DNA of 64,000 nucleotides from CAVYXZ01 sp965223835 (GCA_965223835.1 OZ245022.1:1-64000), one strand, 5' to 3'. Numbered from the stretch's first letter, positions 44,563 through 54,496 are shown. Notes: a model not told the origin generated them from the letters alone. Numbers and translations: made by a program.

Positions 44563-44613
44563 TTTTGCCTCCAAAAATTTGGTGTTGAACAACTTTAAGT
44601 CAATTATTGCGGA

Positions 44614-45312
44614 TCATCGTTTGACGCAAGTATATCTGGAATGAACGCGGGTTGGGCTGGGCTGCACCTGCTGGATGTCGAACCCGACGCGCTCAAGCAT
44701 CGTTTCCAGGAGCCAACTATAGGTACTATGTTCCTCCTGGATGTGCGTCTTGAGTTCAGCCCGTGTCCAGCCCTGGTCGGCGTTTTCGGGTGCTTTGCCC
44801 AACCACGTTTCCAGGACTTGTTCGGTTTCATCCGGCTCACACGAGTAAATCAGATCGCGCAGGTGCAGCACCCCGCCCGGTTTCAAGATCGCCGCCATTC
44901 GTTTCAAGGCGATAACTTTCCAGAAGTCGGTTAGATGATGGAGCGCATGTCTGGAGTAGACAAAATCAGCCAGATCACCCTGATGGTGGTACGTCAGAAA
45001 ACCACTTTGCACGCACTCGACCTGAGTGAATTCCCGCGCTTGCACCTTGTCGCGCAACACATTGATCATTGCCGGTGACACATCGACCGCCACGACGCGC
45101 TGGCAAATCGTGGCCGCCGCTAAGGTAACTGCTCCAGTCCCCGCCCCTAAGTCAACGAGCGTATGGGTTGCATTTAGCCCGAGACTCAGCAGCAACTGCA
45201 ATTCATCATCTGCGTCCAGGCCCGCTTTCTGGTCATACTGCTGCACATAATCGCTGTCCAGATGCTCGCTGCCAGCATGGGTGAGTTCGTTGATATACCA
45301 ATCCGGCGTCAT
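44614..45312 (-). CDS. Class I SAM-dependent methyltransferase
   Basis: 232 residues from the ATG at 45312. The SAM-binding motif I is LVDLGAGTGAVTLAAA, followed by VVAVDVSPAMINVLRDKV and the acidic motif FVYSRHALHHL. This is the UbiE/Methyltransf_25-like core. The C-terminal part, EHSTYSWLLETMLERVGF, is a typical lid region. Substrate unknown; it follows the SDR gene by about 100 bases on the same strand. Confidence 0.88.
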   Translation of the reverse strand: MTPDWYINELTHAGSEHLDSDYVQQYDQKAGLDADDELQLLLSLGLNATHTLVDLGAGTGAVTLAAATICQRVVAVDVSPAMINVLRDKVQAREFTQVECVQSGFLTYHHQGDLADFVYSRHALHHLTDFWKVIALKRMAAILKPGGVLHLRDLIYSCEPDETEQVLETWLGKAPENADQGWTRAELKTHIQEEHSTYSWLLETMLERVGFDIQQVQPSPTRVHSRYTCVKR

Positions 45313-45412
45313 ATTTGTATTCCTTGAGCAAAAGGATGTTAGTCGCTGTGTACAGCCTCCAATTCTACAACATGGGTCGACTTTAACCCACAACCGAGGC
45401 AACACACCATTT

Positions 45413-46186
45413 TTAGCCGGTTGCGCCCTTGACGCTCCAGACTGAGCCAGTCGTGTAGGTATTGCGCTCCGATGCCAGAAATTCCACGACCTCCGCTACT
45501 TCTTCCGCATCGGAATAACGCCCAATTGCTACCGGCGGATTATCCAGAAACTCCTGGCTGAAGCGCGGCACAACCATTTCCGTAAGCGCCCGCCCCGGTT
45601 CCACACCATTGACGAACACCCCCTGTTTGGGATAGGCATTACCCAGCGCCCGCACCAGTGACCATACTGCCCCTTTGGAAGTGCCATAGGGCACGACCGG
45701 CGTTGCACCCATTCGCGCCCCGGACGTGATCGTTACGCAACGGCCCCAGCCCTGTTCCAGCATCGGCGGAATCGCGGCTTGATGGGCATAGAATACACCG
45801 TAGACATTGATCTTCATCACCCGGTCAAACATGTCCGCTGTTTGTTCCAGAAACGGCACTTCTACCCCCAGAATCCCGGCGCAACACACCAGAATATCGA
45901 GGCGGCCAAACGTATCCAGTGCATGTTGGACGGTGGCCTTTACTGCTGCTTCGCTGGTCACATCAGTGTGAACATACGTCGCCTGCTGGCCCAACGCCTC
46001 AATCTCGTTGACGACGGCCTCCCCTTCGTCGTCCAATACATCGGCAACTATGATGTCACGGCCTTCTTCCGCAATCCGCAGCGCCGAGGCCCGACCAATC
46101 CCCCGCGCACCACCCGTAACTAACGCGACGCGCCGCTCTTTCGGTGCAGCATAACGTAAATTTGGCATAATAGTGTTTTGCTCCAT
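45413..46186 (-). CDS. Short-chain dehydrogenase/reductase
   Basis: About 257 residues; another ATG at 46168 is possible. It has the NAD loop VTGGARGIGRASA, the CAGIL strand, the catalytic Ser in TITSGARMG and the pair VPYGTSKGAV with Tyr and Lys. It probably oxidises or reduces a sugar-like or acyl substrate. It heads the SDR-methyltransferase-dehydrogenase run. Confidence 0.9.
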   Translation of the reverse strand: MEQNTIMPNLRYAAPKERRVALVTGGARGIGRASALRIAEEGRDIIVADVLDDEGEAVVNEIEALGQQATYVHTDVTSEAAVKATVQHALDTFGRLDILVCCAGILGVEVPFLEQTADMFDRVMKINVYGVFYAHQAAIPPMLEQGWGRCVTITSGARMGATPVVPYGTSKGAVWSLVRALGNAYPKQGVFVNGVEPGRALTEMVVPRFSQEFLDNPPVAIGRYSDAEEVAEVVEFLASERNTYTTGSVWSVKGATG

Positions 46187-46519
46187 TGAATTGGTTAAAC
46201 TTTCAATTCTGCAATACAAGACATCAGCCGCGCAACATCAACAATCAAGTCCTCTCCGAGAGATTGCCAGTATTTCGCGGCGCGTTTCAAAAGCATAATG
46301 AGAGTGCGTTTCCGGGTTCATTTTTAGAACTCAAATCACTGCGGAATTGGATATATTGTGGCAAGCGGAAATGCTGGAAAATGTGGGGTTGAATTACTAT
46401 CAACACAATGAAGATAGTTTAGCGCGTGCTTCACCAACACGCCACATTTTGGTGGTCTTTTTGGGTCACGCCCGCTGCTATACTATGCCGACTAAAATAC
46501 TGAGAGAAAGTGTGATGCG
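46187..46519. other. Intergenic region between divergent genes
   Basis: About 333 bases between the SDR gene and the PPOX gene. I see no gene. It contains CACCAA...TTGGTG as a short inverted repeat at 46435-46454 and a TATACT box at 46479-46484 that may be the -10 for the PPOX gene. No good -35 box is visible. Confidence 0.45.
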
Positions 46520-47014
46520 GTGCTGCTTGATGATCTCATCATTCCCGACCCCCAATTGCCCCAGAATCCGGCTGGATATGAACTCCCCACAACAAAATCC
46601 GCCTTGTTGACCTGGGATTTCGTCGCCAAACGCATGGCCGAAGCAACCTATTACTGGATTGCCACCGCTGACGCCAATGGACAGCCGCACACCGTACCGC
46701 TGTGGGGCATCTGGTACCAGAATCGGGTGCATTTTGACGGCAGTCCCAAAACCCGCTGGGCACGCAATTTAATCCAGAATCCGCAGATTGCCGTCCATGT
46801 TCCCAATGCGCAGGAGGTCGTTATCATTGAGGGCCGCGCCCAAATCATTGAGGACGATGACATTGATGAAGCGACCTGGGATATACTGGATAATACGTAT
46901 CAATCCAAGTACAAAACGACGCAAGGCTCACCCTATTGGGTTGTTATCCCTCAAAAAGTGATCGCCTGGGATGCCCAGCGCCTGGACCACATGACCCGCT
47001 GGCTATTTGACTGA
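46520..47014 (+). CDS. PPOX-family flavin/F420-binding split-barrel protein
   Basis: 164 residues starting at GTG. The split barrel shows AEATYYWIATADANGQPHTVPLWGIWYQNRVHFDG and KTRWARNLIQNPQIAVHV, typical of the pyridoxamine-oxidase-like proteins. The C-terminal part ends PYWVVIPQKVIAWDA. Such proteins bind FMN, F420 or heme and reduce or oxidise small cofactors. Cofactor not assigned here. Confidence 0.85.
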   Translation: MLLDDLIIPDPQLPQNPAGYELPTTKSALLTWDFVAKRMAEATYYWIATADANGQPHTVPLWGIWYQNRVHFDGSPKTRWARNLIQNPQIAVHVPNAQEVVIIEGRAQIIEDDDIDEATWDILDNTYQSKYKTTQGSPYWVVIPQKVIAWDAQRLDHMTRWLFD

Positions 47015-47087
47015 ATGTCTCTCGTTAAACGATTCTGCACATTTCTGCCAATTTCCGCGAATTTGAGCCTGGACTGAAGCGTATGTA

Positions 47088-47969
47088 TCACGCCGGTTCT
47101 TCATCAGCATCAAGCACCCGGATGTTGAGTTCGGCGGCGATGTCGTGAAATAGTTTGCTCACCGCCGGGAGGTCCTCGGTGCGTGCGCCTTCAACGATCA
47201 CCGGATAATCGGGCGAGAGATCCTCCATACGCCGGAACAGCGTCCGAAAGTCGACGTTGCCTTTGCCGGGACAGCCATCCTCGATATGAATCACCAGCCG
47301 ATTTTCAACCCAGGCATCTTTGGCATGACAACTGATCATGTAATCGCCCAGCACATCAAAATGATGATTGAGCGCCCGCGCTGTATCGAAAACATCTTTC
47401 AGACCAATCCAATTGGCCGAATCATAGTCGGAGCGCACCCAGGGCGAGTCAACGGCAGCCAGCACGTCTTTTGTGATTTCGGGTGATTCCAGCGTGACCA
47501 GTTGATGCGCTTCCAGGCTGAGGTACACGCCCGCATCCTCGGCTGCTGGGGCACATTCTTTGAGGCTCCTGACCAGTTGATCCCGCGCGCGTTGCGTCCA
47601 GTTTTCCGGGTGCGGGAACCAGGGGCCATCAGGATTCATCGAGCCAGGGCCGGTATCAATCCCCCGAGAGCCGAGCCAACCTGCCAAGCGTAGCGCCGCT
47701 TGCACGGTCCGCACACTTTCGGCACGGACGGTTTCATCGCTGGTGACGAGATTCTGCCAGTAGCCCGTCGTCTGGAACAGGCGCACATTTTCCCCGGCGA
47801 GGATGTCGCGCACCCGTTGGGCTTCGGCTTGTGTGGTCGTGTGCGGGTCATTCTGGCGAAATCGGGTAAAAATGCCGCTGAACCCCAGGCTGCGCACTCG
47901 TTGACACATCGCCGGGGTAATATCGTGCATATTTTCGGGCAAGAAACACCCACTAATTCCAAAACGCAT
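47088..47969 (-). CDS. TIM-barrel sugar isomerase/epimerase
   Basis: 293 residues from the ATG at 47969. It opens MRFGISGCFLPENMHD and shows the metal strand ends YLSLEAHQLV, RSDYDSANWIG, ISCHAKDAW and VIVEGA, as in xylose-isomerase-like epimerases. An upstream in-frame extension has no ribosome site. It converges with the PPOX gene and is divergent from the permease pair. Confidence 0.87.
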   Translation of the reverse strand: MRFGISGCFLPENMHDITPAMCQRVRSLGFSGIFTRFRQNDPHTTTQAEAQRVRDILAGENVRLFQTTGYWQNLVTSDETVRAESVRTVQAALRLAGWLGSRGIDTGPGSMNPDGPWFPHPENWTQRARDQLVRSLKECAPAAEDAGVYLSLEAHQLVTLESPEITKDVLAAVDSPWVRSDYDSANWIGLKDVFDTARALNHHFDVLGDYMISCHAKDAWVENRLVIHIEDGCPGKGNVDFRTLFRRMEDLSPDYPVIVEGARTEDLPAVSKLFHDIAAELNIRVLDADEEPA

Positions 47970-48112
47970 ATCAAATTGTCTCCCCACCTGAAATGTCACA
48001 TACGGATTCTGACACGTGTAAGTTGTATACCATACCGGTACGTGATGCGCAAATTTTGGCACACAGTACAATAAGCACTGCTGGTTTGAAGCAGACACAG
48101 AGGACACATCGA

Positions 48113-48640
48113 ATGAATAATCGAACGAACTGGATCTTGCTGGCGATTGTCGGCCTATTGGCGGTCATTGCCTTCGCGCAGGGGGGCTTTCCGCTGGTCT
48201 TGAACGGGTTTGAATCAGGTGTCGGCACCTTGGTCGACGTGATTCCGCTGTTGATCGCAGCGTTTCTGATTGCAGGATTGGCACAGGTCCTGATTACGCC
48301 GGAACTGGTCAATCGCTGGCTGGGCAGTAGCGCGGGCTGGAAAGGCATCGCTCTGGCCTGCATTGGTGGTGCCGTCTTGCCCGGCGGACCCTATGTCTAC
48401 TACCCCATTGCCGCTATTCTGCTCAAAGCGGGCGCGAGTCTGGGCGTATTGATCGCCTTTGTCACCGCTAAGAACCTGTATTCACTGGCGCGGCTACCGC
48501 TGGAAATGGCGCTGTTAACCCCGCGTCTGGCGTTAATTCGTTTTGGCCTGACTCTCATCATGCCGCCATTGTTTGGTTTGATTGCGCAGACGTTCTTTGG
48601 TTCCTACGTGGACCGCATCCGCGAGAACGTGCCGGTATGA
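48113..48640 (+). CDS. Half-size permease A (DUF318/ArsP-like)
   Basis: 175 residues with four or five hydrophobic spans. ALACIGGAVLPGGPYVYYPIAAILLKAGAS is the hallmark, close to the CxxP-type motif of the DUF318 permeases. The gene product is about half the usual length. Its stop overlaps the start of the sister gene as ATGA. Together the two probably form one heterodimeric carrier. The substrate could be an anion or organo-metalloid, but it is not known. Confidence 0.83.
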   Translation: MNNRTNWILLAIVGLLAVIAFAQGGFPLVLNGFESGVGTLVDVIPLLIAAFLIAGLAQVLITPELVNRWLGSSAGWKGIALACIGGAVLPGGPYVYYPIAAILLKAGASLGVLIAFVTAKNLYSLARLPLEMALLTPRLALIRFGLTLIMPPLFGLIAQTFFGSYVDRIRENVPV

Positions 48641-49128
48641 ATACTGCCACGTTCATTCTTACCGTCCTCGCGATGATTATGTTCATCTATGCCTGGCGGC
48701 GCGGCGATGGCAGCCACTGGCAGGGGGTCAAAGTCGGTCTCAGGACCTTGCGCCAGACTGCGCCCATTATTCTGATCGCCTTTGCCTTGACGGGCTTAGT
48801 CACTGTACTATCGCCAGAGGAACTCATCACCCGTTGGATTGGTCCCGAATCCGGCATGATGGGTGTGCTCGTCGGCGAGGTGGTCGGCATGTTGATGCCC
48901 GGCGGCCCTTATGTGATTTTCCCGCTGGTAGCGGTGCTCTATGAAACCGGTGCAGGCGTGGCTCCGGTCATTACCATCGTCACCAGTTGGGCGGCACTGG
49001 GCTTATTGCGGTTGGCATTTGAAATACCGTTTATGGGCTGGCGCTTTTCGGTCGTGCGGTTGGGGCTGGCCGCGTTTGCGCCACTGGTCGCCGGGGTCAT
49101 CGCCCTGCTGTTTTTTGGCGGCACGTGA
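48637..49128 (+). CDS. Half-size permease B (DUF318/ArsP-like)
   Basis: 163 residues with four to five spans. VGEVVGMLMPGGPYVIFPLVAVLYETGAG lines up with the same region of permease A, and the C-terminal thirds share RLPLE/RLAFE and IRFGL/VRLGL-type stretches. It lies in a 4-base overlap with A. The gene pair matches the two-fold pseudo-symmetry of full-length permeases of this type. Confidence 0.83.
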   Translation: MNTATFILTVLAMIMFIYAWRRGDGSHWQGVKVGLRTLRQTAPIILIAFALTGLVTVLSPEELITRWIGPESGMMGVLVGEVVGMLMPGGPYVIFPLVAVLYETGAGVAPVITIVTSWAALGLLRLAFEIPFMGWRFSVVRLGLAAFAPLVAGVIALLFFGGT

Positions 49129-49175
49129 GTTATCATCCTATCCGATAAATCAGACAAGTGCAGGAAATATCGACC

Positions 49176-49976
49176 ATGAGTGAACTTCTTGATAAACACT
49201 ATCCTTTATCCGACGCACAGATTCAACAATACCAACGCGACGGTTACATCAAGCTCAAAGACGTCTTCGATGCCGCTATCCTCGATCATTATGGCGCTGT
49301 GTTTATGGAGTTGGTCGAAAAGCATCGCAAGCATCACACACCCCTGGCCGAACGCGATACGTATGGCATGGCGTTCCTGCAAATTGCGAATCTCTGGACT
49401 CGTGATGAGCGAGCGCAGACTTTTGCCTTCTCGAAGCGGCTGGCCCGCCTGGCGGCTGAACTCATGCAGGTTAAGGGCGTGCGCATGTACCATGATCAGG
49501 CCTTATTTAAGGAATCCGGTGGCGGCTTTACCCCCTGGCATGTCGATCAATTCTACTGGCCGCTCAGCAATGCCAACTCCGTCACCGCCTGGGTGCCGTT
49601 GCAAGCAGTGCCGCTTGCTATGGGACCACTGCAATTTGCCGTGAGTAGCCAGACGATTATGGAACACCGCAATCTGGCGATCAGTGATGAGAGCGAACGC
49701 AAAATCGGTCAGTCACTCAAAGATTTTTCCATCGATAACACAGCCTTCGACTTCGGTGAGGTGAGCTTTCATAGTGGCTGGACATTTCATCGCGCCGGAC
49801 CCAACCAGACTGAGCACATGCGCAAAGTGATGACCATCATTTATATTGAAGATGGCATTCGGGTGGCCCAACCCAAAAATAAGAATCAGGAAAACGACCT
49901 CAACACCTGGATGCCGGGGACCGCTGTCGGCGAAATTGTCGCGACTGATTTGAATCCGGTGCTGTATCGTCAATAA
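49176..49976 (+). CDS. Phytanoyl-CoA dioxygenase (PhyH) family protein
   Basis: 266 residues from the ATG at 49176, behind CAGGAAAT. Motifs: YQRDGYIKLKDVFD, the iron-binding PWHVDQFYW (His and Asp), and FHSGWTFHRAGPNQTEHMRKVMTIIY with the distal His and the Arg/Lys of 2-oxoglutarate binding. It probably hydroxylates a small or lipid-like substrate. It lies about 48 bases after the permease pair and 76 before the cyclase gene. Confidence 0.9.
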   Translation: MSELLDKHYPLSDAQIQQYQRDGYIKLKDVFDAAILDHYGAVFMELVEKHRKHHTPLAERDTYGMAFLQIANLWTRDERAQTFAFSKRLARLAAELMQVKGVRMYHDQALFKESGGGFTPWHVDQFYWPLSNANSVTAWVPLQAVPLAMGPLQFAVSSQTIMEHRNLAISDESERKIGQSLKDFSIDNTAFDFGEVSFHSGWTFHRAGPNQTEHMRKVMTIIYIEDGIRVAQPKNKNQENDLNTWMPGTAVGEIVATDLNPVLYRQ

Positions 49977-50052
49977 TACGACCGGTTATTTTTAGCGCCA
50001 CGTTGCCTGTGCTATCATCGACTCATTGCGCCTGCCCAACGGAGTCCTGACC

Positions 50053-50730
50053 ATGAAGTTCCGTGTCCTCTCCTATCCGCTCACGTCCGATGCCGCCGTG
50101 TGGCCGGGGAACCTGCCCGCCGCTTATACCCAACCATTTTCGTCAATTCGTCAGGGGGACCGTTCCAACCGGACGATCCTGCACCTGTTCTCCCATTCCG
50201 GCTCACACATTGACGCACCGAAACATTTCAATGATGCCGGGGCCAGCGCCCACGAGTTACCCATCGAAAATTATATCTTCTTTGCGCCGTTAGTTCTGGA
50301 AGTCCCGCTACCCGATGGCGGCTCGATTACACCGGCTGACCTGGAACCCTATGCCGACCAACTGGAACAGGCCGACATCGCCCTGCTGCGCACTGGCTGG
50401 AGCCTTCAGCGCTTTCGTGATCCGCGCCGCTATGCCCAGGCAGGCCCTTATCTCGAACCGGCAGGCGCTGAGTTCTTGTTGGAATTTGAGCAATTACGAG
50501 CGGTGGGCATAGATGCGGTATCCATCGGCGCACCCACCCATCTTGCTGAGTCGGTGGCGACCCATCAAATTCTAACGGGCGTGGGCCGCGAGGATGAGCG
50601 CTTTCTGTTGATTCTCGAAGATTTTAAGATTGATATTGATCTCAGCAACACCAGCCGCATTTATGCCTGGCCGCTGATGATTGAGGAGGCAGATGGCAGT
50701 CCGTGTACGATTGTCGCGGAATTTGCATAA
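50053..50730 (+). CDS. Cyclase-family metal-dependent hydrolase (kynurenine-formamidase-like)
   Basis: 225 residues from the ATG at 50053, after GGAG. The metal motif is seen as HLFSHSGSHIDAPKHFNDAGAS, the HxGTHxDxPxH-like pattern of the cyclase family. AVGIDAVSIGAPTHLAE follows, as in these enzymes. It would hydrolyse an amide or lactone ring. Co-oriented with the PhyH gene. Confidence 0.88.
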   Translation: MKFRVLSYPLTSDAAVWPGNLPAAYTQPFSSIRQGDRSNRTILHLFSHSGSHIDAPKHFNDAGASAHELPIENYIFFAPLVLEVPLPDGGSITPADLEPYADQLEQADIALLRTGWSLQRFRDPRRYAQAGPYLEPAGAEFLLEFEQLRAVGIDAVSIGAPTHLAESVATHQILTGVGREDERFLLILEDFKIDIDLSNTSRIYAWPLMIEEADGSPCTIVAEFA

Positions 50731-50834
50731 CTCTACCCACCCCCATCGCAACTGCCAAATACGCTTGCGCTGAGAAAGAAGGGTTTGAGTGAGATGATGT
50801 ACGTCATTGATCTTCTGCATTTGATCAGAAAATC

Positions 50835-50863
50835 GTAGGGACGACTCGCCGAGTCGCCCCTAC
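50835..50863. repeat. 29-bp dispersed palindrome
   Basis: GTAGGGACGACTCG and CGAGTCGCCCCTAC pair over one base with a single mismatch. It lies in the gap between the cyclase gene and the convergent binding-protein gene. Similar short palindromes are at 15922 and 59295. It may be a two-way terminator or a REP-like unit. Confidence 0.7.
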
Positions 50864-50903
50864 AAAGCCAAATTGTCTGAGTAACTACCGTTACTTCACC
50901 TAT

Positions 50904-52529
50904 CTACATGCCAAAGCTGGCGTTGTAGGCTTCCTGATAGATTTCGACCAGACGCGGCAAGCCCAGGCTGTTGAGCGTTTCAACATACGTATCCCAGCCA
51001 GATTCGATGTCGGTGCGGCCCAGGACGAATTCAGCTTCCATCTGTAAGATGTAGTCACCAACCGCCAGCTTCAGTTCCGTCAATTCGGCGGCTTGATCGA
51101 CCGTGAACGCCAGCGGCGGAATCAATTGATCCTGAGAGCGGGCATAGGGCACCATCTTCTCGTTGGTTTCTTCGTACAATACCACTTCCAGACCCGCAAT
51201 ATCTTCGCGCCGGGCCTCACCGAGGCGCAGGTGATTGGGGCGGTAGCTGGGGCCGCGCTGTGCCCAGTGGACATTTTGCAGCGTGCCGAAGGTTGAGAGT
51301 CGCCGCCAGATCGCCGGCTCACCGTTCAGGCCGATCTCACCATCTTCCGCCCAGCGCCATTGTTCGTCGGGCAGGCCAAAAACCGAGCGCAATGTGGTTT
51401 CACGGTCGTAAAGACCATCGCACCATTTGAAGGCGACTTCAGGATGGGCACTCGTCACCGGGATAACGCATTGACCAGAGCCGATGCCCCAGGGGCTGTA
51501 AGGTGCCTGGCGAGTGCCATCTGGCCCTGCCAGCGGCGGAATCGCTGTGTAATCTTGCCAGCGTGGCTCACCAAGATTGGCAAAAACATTCGGTCCACCG
51601 GCGGGAATCACACCGGCCAGCGGGGCATCACCGGTTTCGACCAGTTGCTTTAACTGGTCTGATTCCTGGGTAAAACTTTCGTCGCCAAACAGCCCGGCAT
51701 CATACAGACCTTTGAGGTATGTCAGGCCCGCGCGCCAGCCATCGGTATCCACCACCGACGAGATAACCCCGTCTTGAATCATCATAAATTCGTTTGCAGT
51801 GTTAAATCCGCGTTCGTTATACACAAATGGATTCATTAAGAAGCCATCCAGGTTGGTATTCCACCCAGTCGCGGCGGCTGCCAGCGGGATTTCATCGTTG
51901 GGATCGCCATTGCCGTTGGCATCCTGTTCCTTGAAAGCGGTCAACACGGCGACCAGTTCGTCAGTCGTTTGCGGAATGTCCATGCCAACGTTGTCCAACC
52001 AGGTCTGATTAATCCACATACGCTGGGCATAGAAGCAGTGGAAACATTCGTTCACCTGCGGCAAACCATAGATCATGCCATCCGGCGATTGAATCAGTGG
52101 TTCAACCTGGGGTGAGCCTGCAAAAACTTCGTTAATAAAGTGACCGTGCTCGGCAATCATGTCATTGAGCGGCAGGAACAGACCCTGCGGTCCAAAGATC
52201 GCCAGCGTGGACGGGTCAATCGTGAAGCCGACGATCACATCCGGCAGATCACCACTTGCCAGCGTCAGATTAAGCACTTCCTGACCCTCGTTGGGCGGCG
52301 CAATATCAAATTCGACGTTGACGCCGGTTTTCTCGGAGTACCATTCGGTGAACGTGTTGGTTTGGAAATCTTCTACAATGGCGTGACCCAGCATCAGAAC
52401 CCGTAATGTCACCGGTTCTTCCACAATCGGGAATTCGCCGGGCGCAGAGACCATATCCTGTGCGACGACATTGACGGCTAACAACAATAACACGATGCAC
52501 AAGGGAATAAAGAGTAGTTTCTTGGACAT
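50904..52529 (-). CDS. ABC extracellular binding protein (LplA-like)
   Basis: 541 residues from the ATG at 52529. It has a Sec signal: KKLLFIPLCIVLLLLAVNVVAQ. The mature protein is long for the family and shows NECFHCFYAQRMWINQTWLDN and SPWGIGSGQCVIP, as in the LplA/YtcQ-type binders for plant or algal oligosaccharides. It is the third gene of the transporter run in transcription order, after the two permeases. Confidence 0.9.
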   Translation of the reverse strand: MSKKLLFIPLCIVLLLLAVNVVAQDMVSAPGEFPIVEEPVTLRVLMLGHAIVEDFQTNTFTEWYSEKTGVNVEFDIAPPNEGQEVLNLTLASGDLPDVIVGFTIDPSTLAIFGPQGLFLPLNDMIAEHGHFINEVFAGSPQVEPLIQSPDGMIYGLPQVNECFHCFYAQRMWINQTWLDNVGMDIPQTTDELVAVLTAFKEQDANGNGDPNDEIPLAAAATGWNTNLDGFLMNPFVYNERGFNTANEFMMIQDGVISSVVDTDGWRAGLTYLKGLYDAGLFGDESFTQESDQLKQLVETGDAPLAGVIPAGGPNVFANLGEPRWQDYTAIPPLAGPDGTRQAPYSPWGIGSGQCVIPVTSAHPEVAFKWCDGLYDRETTLRSVFGLPDEQWRWAEDGEIGLNGEPAIWRRLSTFGTLQNVHWAQRGPSYRPNHLRLGEARREDIAGLEVVLYEETNEKMVPYARSQDQLIPPLAFTVDQAAELTELKLAVGDYILQMEAEFVLGRTDIESGWDTYVETLNSLGLPRLVEIYQEAYNASFGM

Positions 52530-52601
52530 TTTTTGCCTTTCAAATAGATCAAACAATAAGCGAATATGGGTGAGCTTTCTTGTGTCCAGGCTCCTTTCTC
52601 G

Positions 52602-53507
52602 TTACTTGACCGAGCCGATCATCATGCCTTTGATGAAGTGCTTCTGCACAAACGGATAGATAATCAGCACCGGCAGGCTGGCAACAATAATCAGCGAATA
52701 TTTCAACAATTCGCGCAACCCTTCACGGGCGACCAAATCTTCCACGTCAATCAGCATTGAGGCATCCACTGAATTCAGAATGAGGATTTCGCGCAGCACC
52801 AGTTGCAGCGGGAACAACTCCTGATCTTTCAGGTAAATCAGCGCGTTGAAATATGAGTTCCAGTGTGCCACCGCGTAAAACAGGGCGAGTACCGCAATGA
52901 TCGGACGTGCCAATGGCAGGATGATGCGCAGAAAGGTACGGAAATCATCTGCACCATCAATGCGGGCTGCCTCAATCAATTCGGGTGGAATCGTTGTGCG
53001 GAAGAACGTGATGGTAATCAGCAGGTTGAAGATGCCGATGCCGGTGGGCAGAATCATCGCTAACCGGGTATTGAGCAACCCCAGATCACGCACCACCATG
53101 TAAGTCGGGATCAGACCACCGGAGAACAACATCGTAAAAATAAACAGCAGCGTGATAAACCGCCGCCCCACCAGATCCTGTCGGGACAGGGGATAGGCTG
53201 CAATGATCGTCATCACGACATTAAACACCGTGCCAACAACCGTATAGAAAAGCGAATTGGCAAAGCCGGTCCAGACGCGACTATGTTCAAAAATCGCCCG
53301 ATAGCCCTCCAGGCTAAACTCCACCGGCCACAGCAGAACATCACCGGCGATCACCGCGCGCGGTGAACTGAAAGAAGCGCTGACAACGTAGATTAACGGC
53401 AATAGAATCACCAGCGTAATGGCTGCCAGAACCACATAATTTGCCAACGAGAAGAGCCGGTCAAAGCCGGTTTCTTGAACATTGTTGAGGTTATTTTGGT
53501 ATTCCAT
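52602..53507 (-). CDS. ABC permease (LplC type)
   Basis: 301 residues from the ATG at 53507; an in-frame GTG at 53522 would overlap the LplB-type gene. Six spans with the EAA loop LIEAARIDGADDFRTFLRIILPLARP. PFVQKHFIKGMMIGSVK at the end is typical of LplC-type proteins. No ATPase gene is beside it, so a shared ATPase from elsewhere is expected. Confidence 0.91.
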   Translation of the reverse strand: MEYQNNLNNVQETGFDRLFSLANYVVLAAITLVILLPLIYVVSASFSSPRAVIAGDVLLWPVEFSLEGYRAIFEHSRVWTGFANSLFYTVVGTVFNVVMTIIAAYPLSRQDLVGRRFITLLFIFTMLFSGGLIPTYMVVRDLGLLNTRLAMILPTGIGIFNLLITITFFRTTIPPELIEAARIDGADDFRTFLRIILPLARPIIAVLALFYAVAHWNSYFNALIYLKDQELFPLQLVLREILILNSVDASMLIDVEDLVAREGLRELLKYSLIIVASLPVLIIYPFVQKHFIKGMMIGSVK

Positions 53508-53515
53508 TATGGTTA

Positions 53516-54496
53516 CTACCACACACTATTATTTGTCAGGCGCTGGGCGGCGCGATTAACCAGGACGATCAAGAGCAGGCCAACGACGCCCTTCAGCAAG
53601 CCGATTGCTGTGGAATAAGAAAAGTCCAGCACGGGCGACAGTAAGCCAACCCGATAGACATAAGTGTTAATGACCTCGGCGACCCCCAGATTTAGCGGAT
53701 TTTGCATGAGGTAAACCTTCTCAAAAGCGACTTCGAGCACCCGCCCGGTCGAAAGCACCAGCAGCACCATCGCGGTTGGCATCAAGCCCGGCAGGTCAAT
53801 GTGGCGGATGCGCTGCAACCGGTTGGCGCCATCGACCACCGCCGCCTCGTGCAAAGCCGGGTCAATTGTTGAGAGCACCGCCAGATAGATGATGGAGGCA
53901 AAGCCCATCTCCTGCCATACCCCCGACCACACGAATACATGGCGAAACGCATCGGGATTACCCATCCAGTTCGGTGGGTCCAGGCCCATCGCCGTCGCAA
54001 TCACGGCGGTAAAGCCAACGCGTGGATGCAAGAATTGGAACAACATCCCCACAATGACGACGGTCGAAATGAAGTGCGGCGCATAGGTAATCATCTGCAC
54101 CGCGCCCCGGAAAAAACGCTGACGGACTTGATTCAGACTCAAGGCCAGGAAGATTGGAATCGGGAACCCGGCGATCAAGGCATAAAAACTCAGCACCAGC
54201 GTGTTGACGATGACCGGTTCGAACTTGGGTGAGTTGAAAAAGCGGGTGAAATTATCAAATCCCACCCAGGGGCTGGCATCAATGCCGAGCGCGGGTGAAT
54301 ATTTTTTGAAGGCAATCTGGGCACCATACATCGGCGCATAACGAAATACGAGGAGCCAGATCAGGGGCAATAACAATAAGACATAGAGCTGCCAGTTGCG
54401 CCGAATGCGCAGCCACATCCCGGCGGTACGCAGAAAAGCGAACCGCGACTGAAGCGGGGTGCTCCCAATACCAGTGCCAGATTGTCGAATCATCAA
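53516..54496 (-). CDS. ABC permease (LplB type)
   Basis: 326 residues. It opens with a cytoplasmic stretch, then RRNWQLYVLLLLPLIWLLVFRYAPMYGAQIAFKKY, the hallmark of LplB-type permeases. The EAA loop is LHEAAVVDGANRLQRIRHIDLPGL. First gene of the three-gene transporter run. A dyad TGGTATGCGTACCA at 54602 may be an operator for it. Confidence 0.92.
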   Translation of the reverse strand: MMIRQSGTGIGSTPLQSRFAFLRTAGMWLRIRRNWQLYVLLLLPLIWLLVFRYAPMYGAQIAFKKYSPALGIDASPWVGFDNFTRFFNSPKFEPVIVNTLVLSFYALIAGFPIPIFLALSLNQVRQRFFRGAVQMITYAPHFISTVVIVGMLFQFLHPRVGFTAVIATAMGLDPPNWMGNPDAFRHVFVWSGVWQEMGFASIIYLAVLSTIDPALHEAAVVDGANRLQRIRHIDLPGLMPTAMVLLVLSTGRVLEVAFEKVYLMQNPLNLGVAEVINTYVYRVGLLSPVLDFSYSTAIGLLKGVVGLLLIVLVNRAAQRLTNNSVW

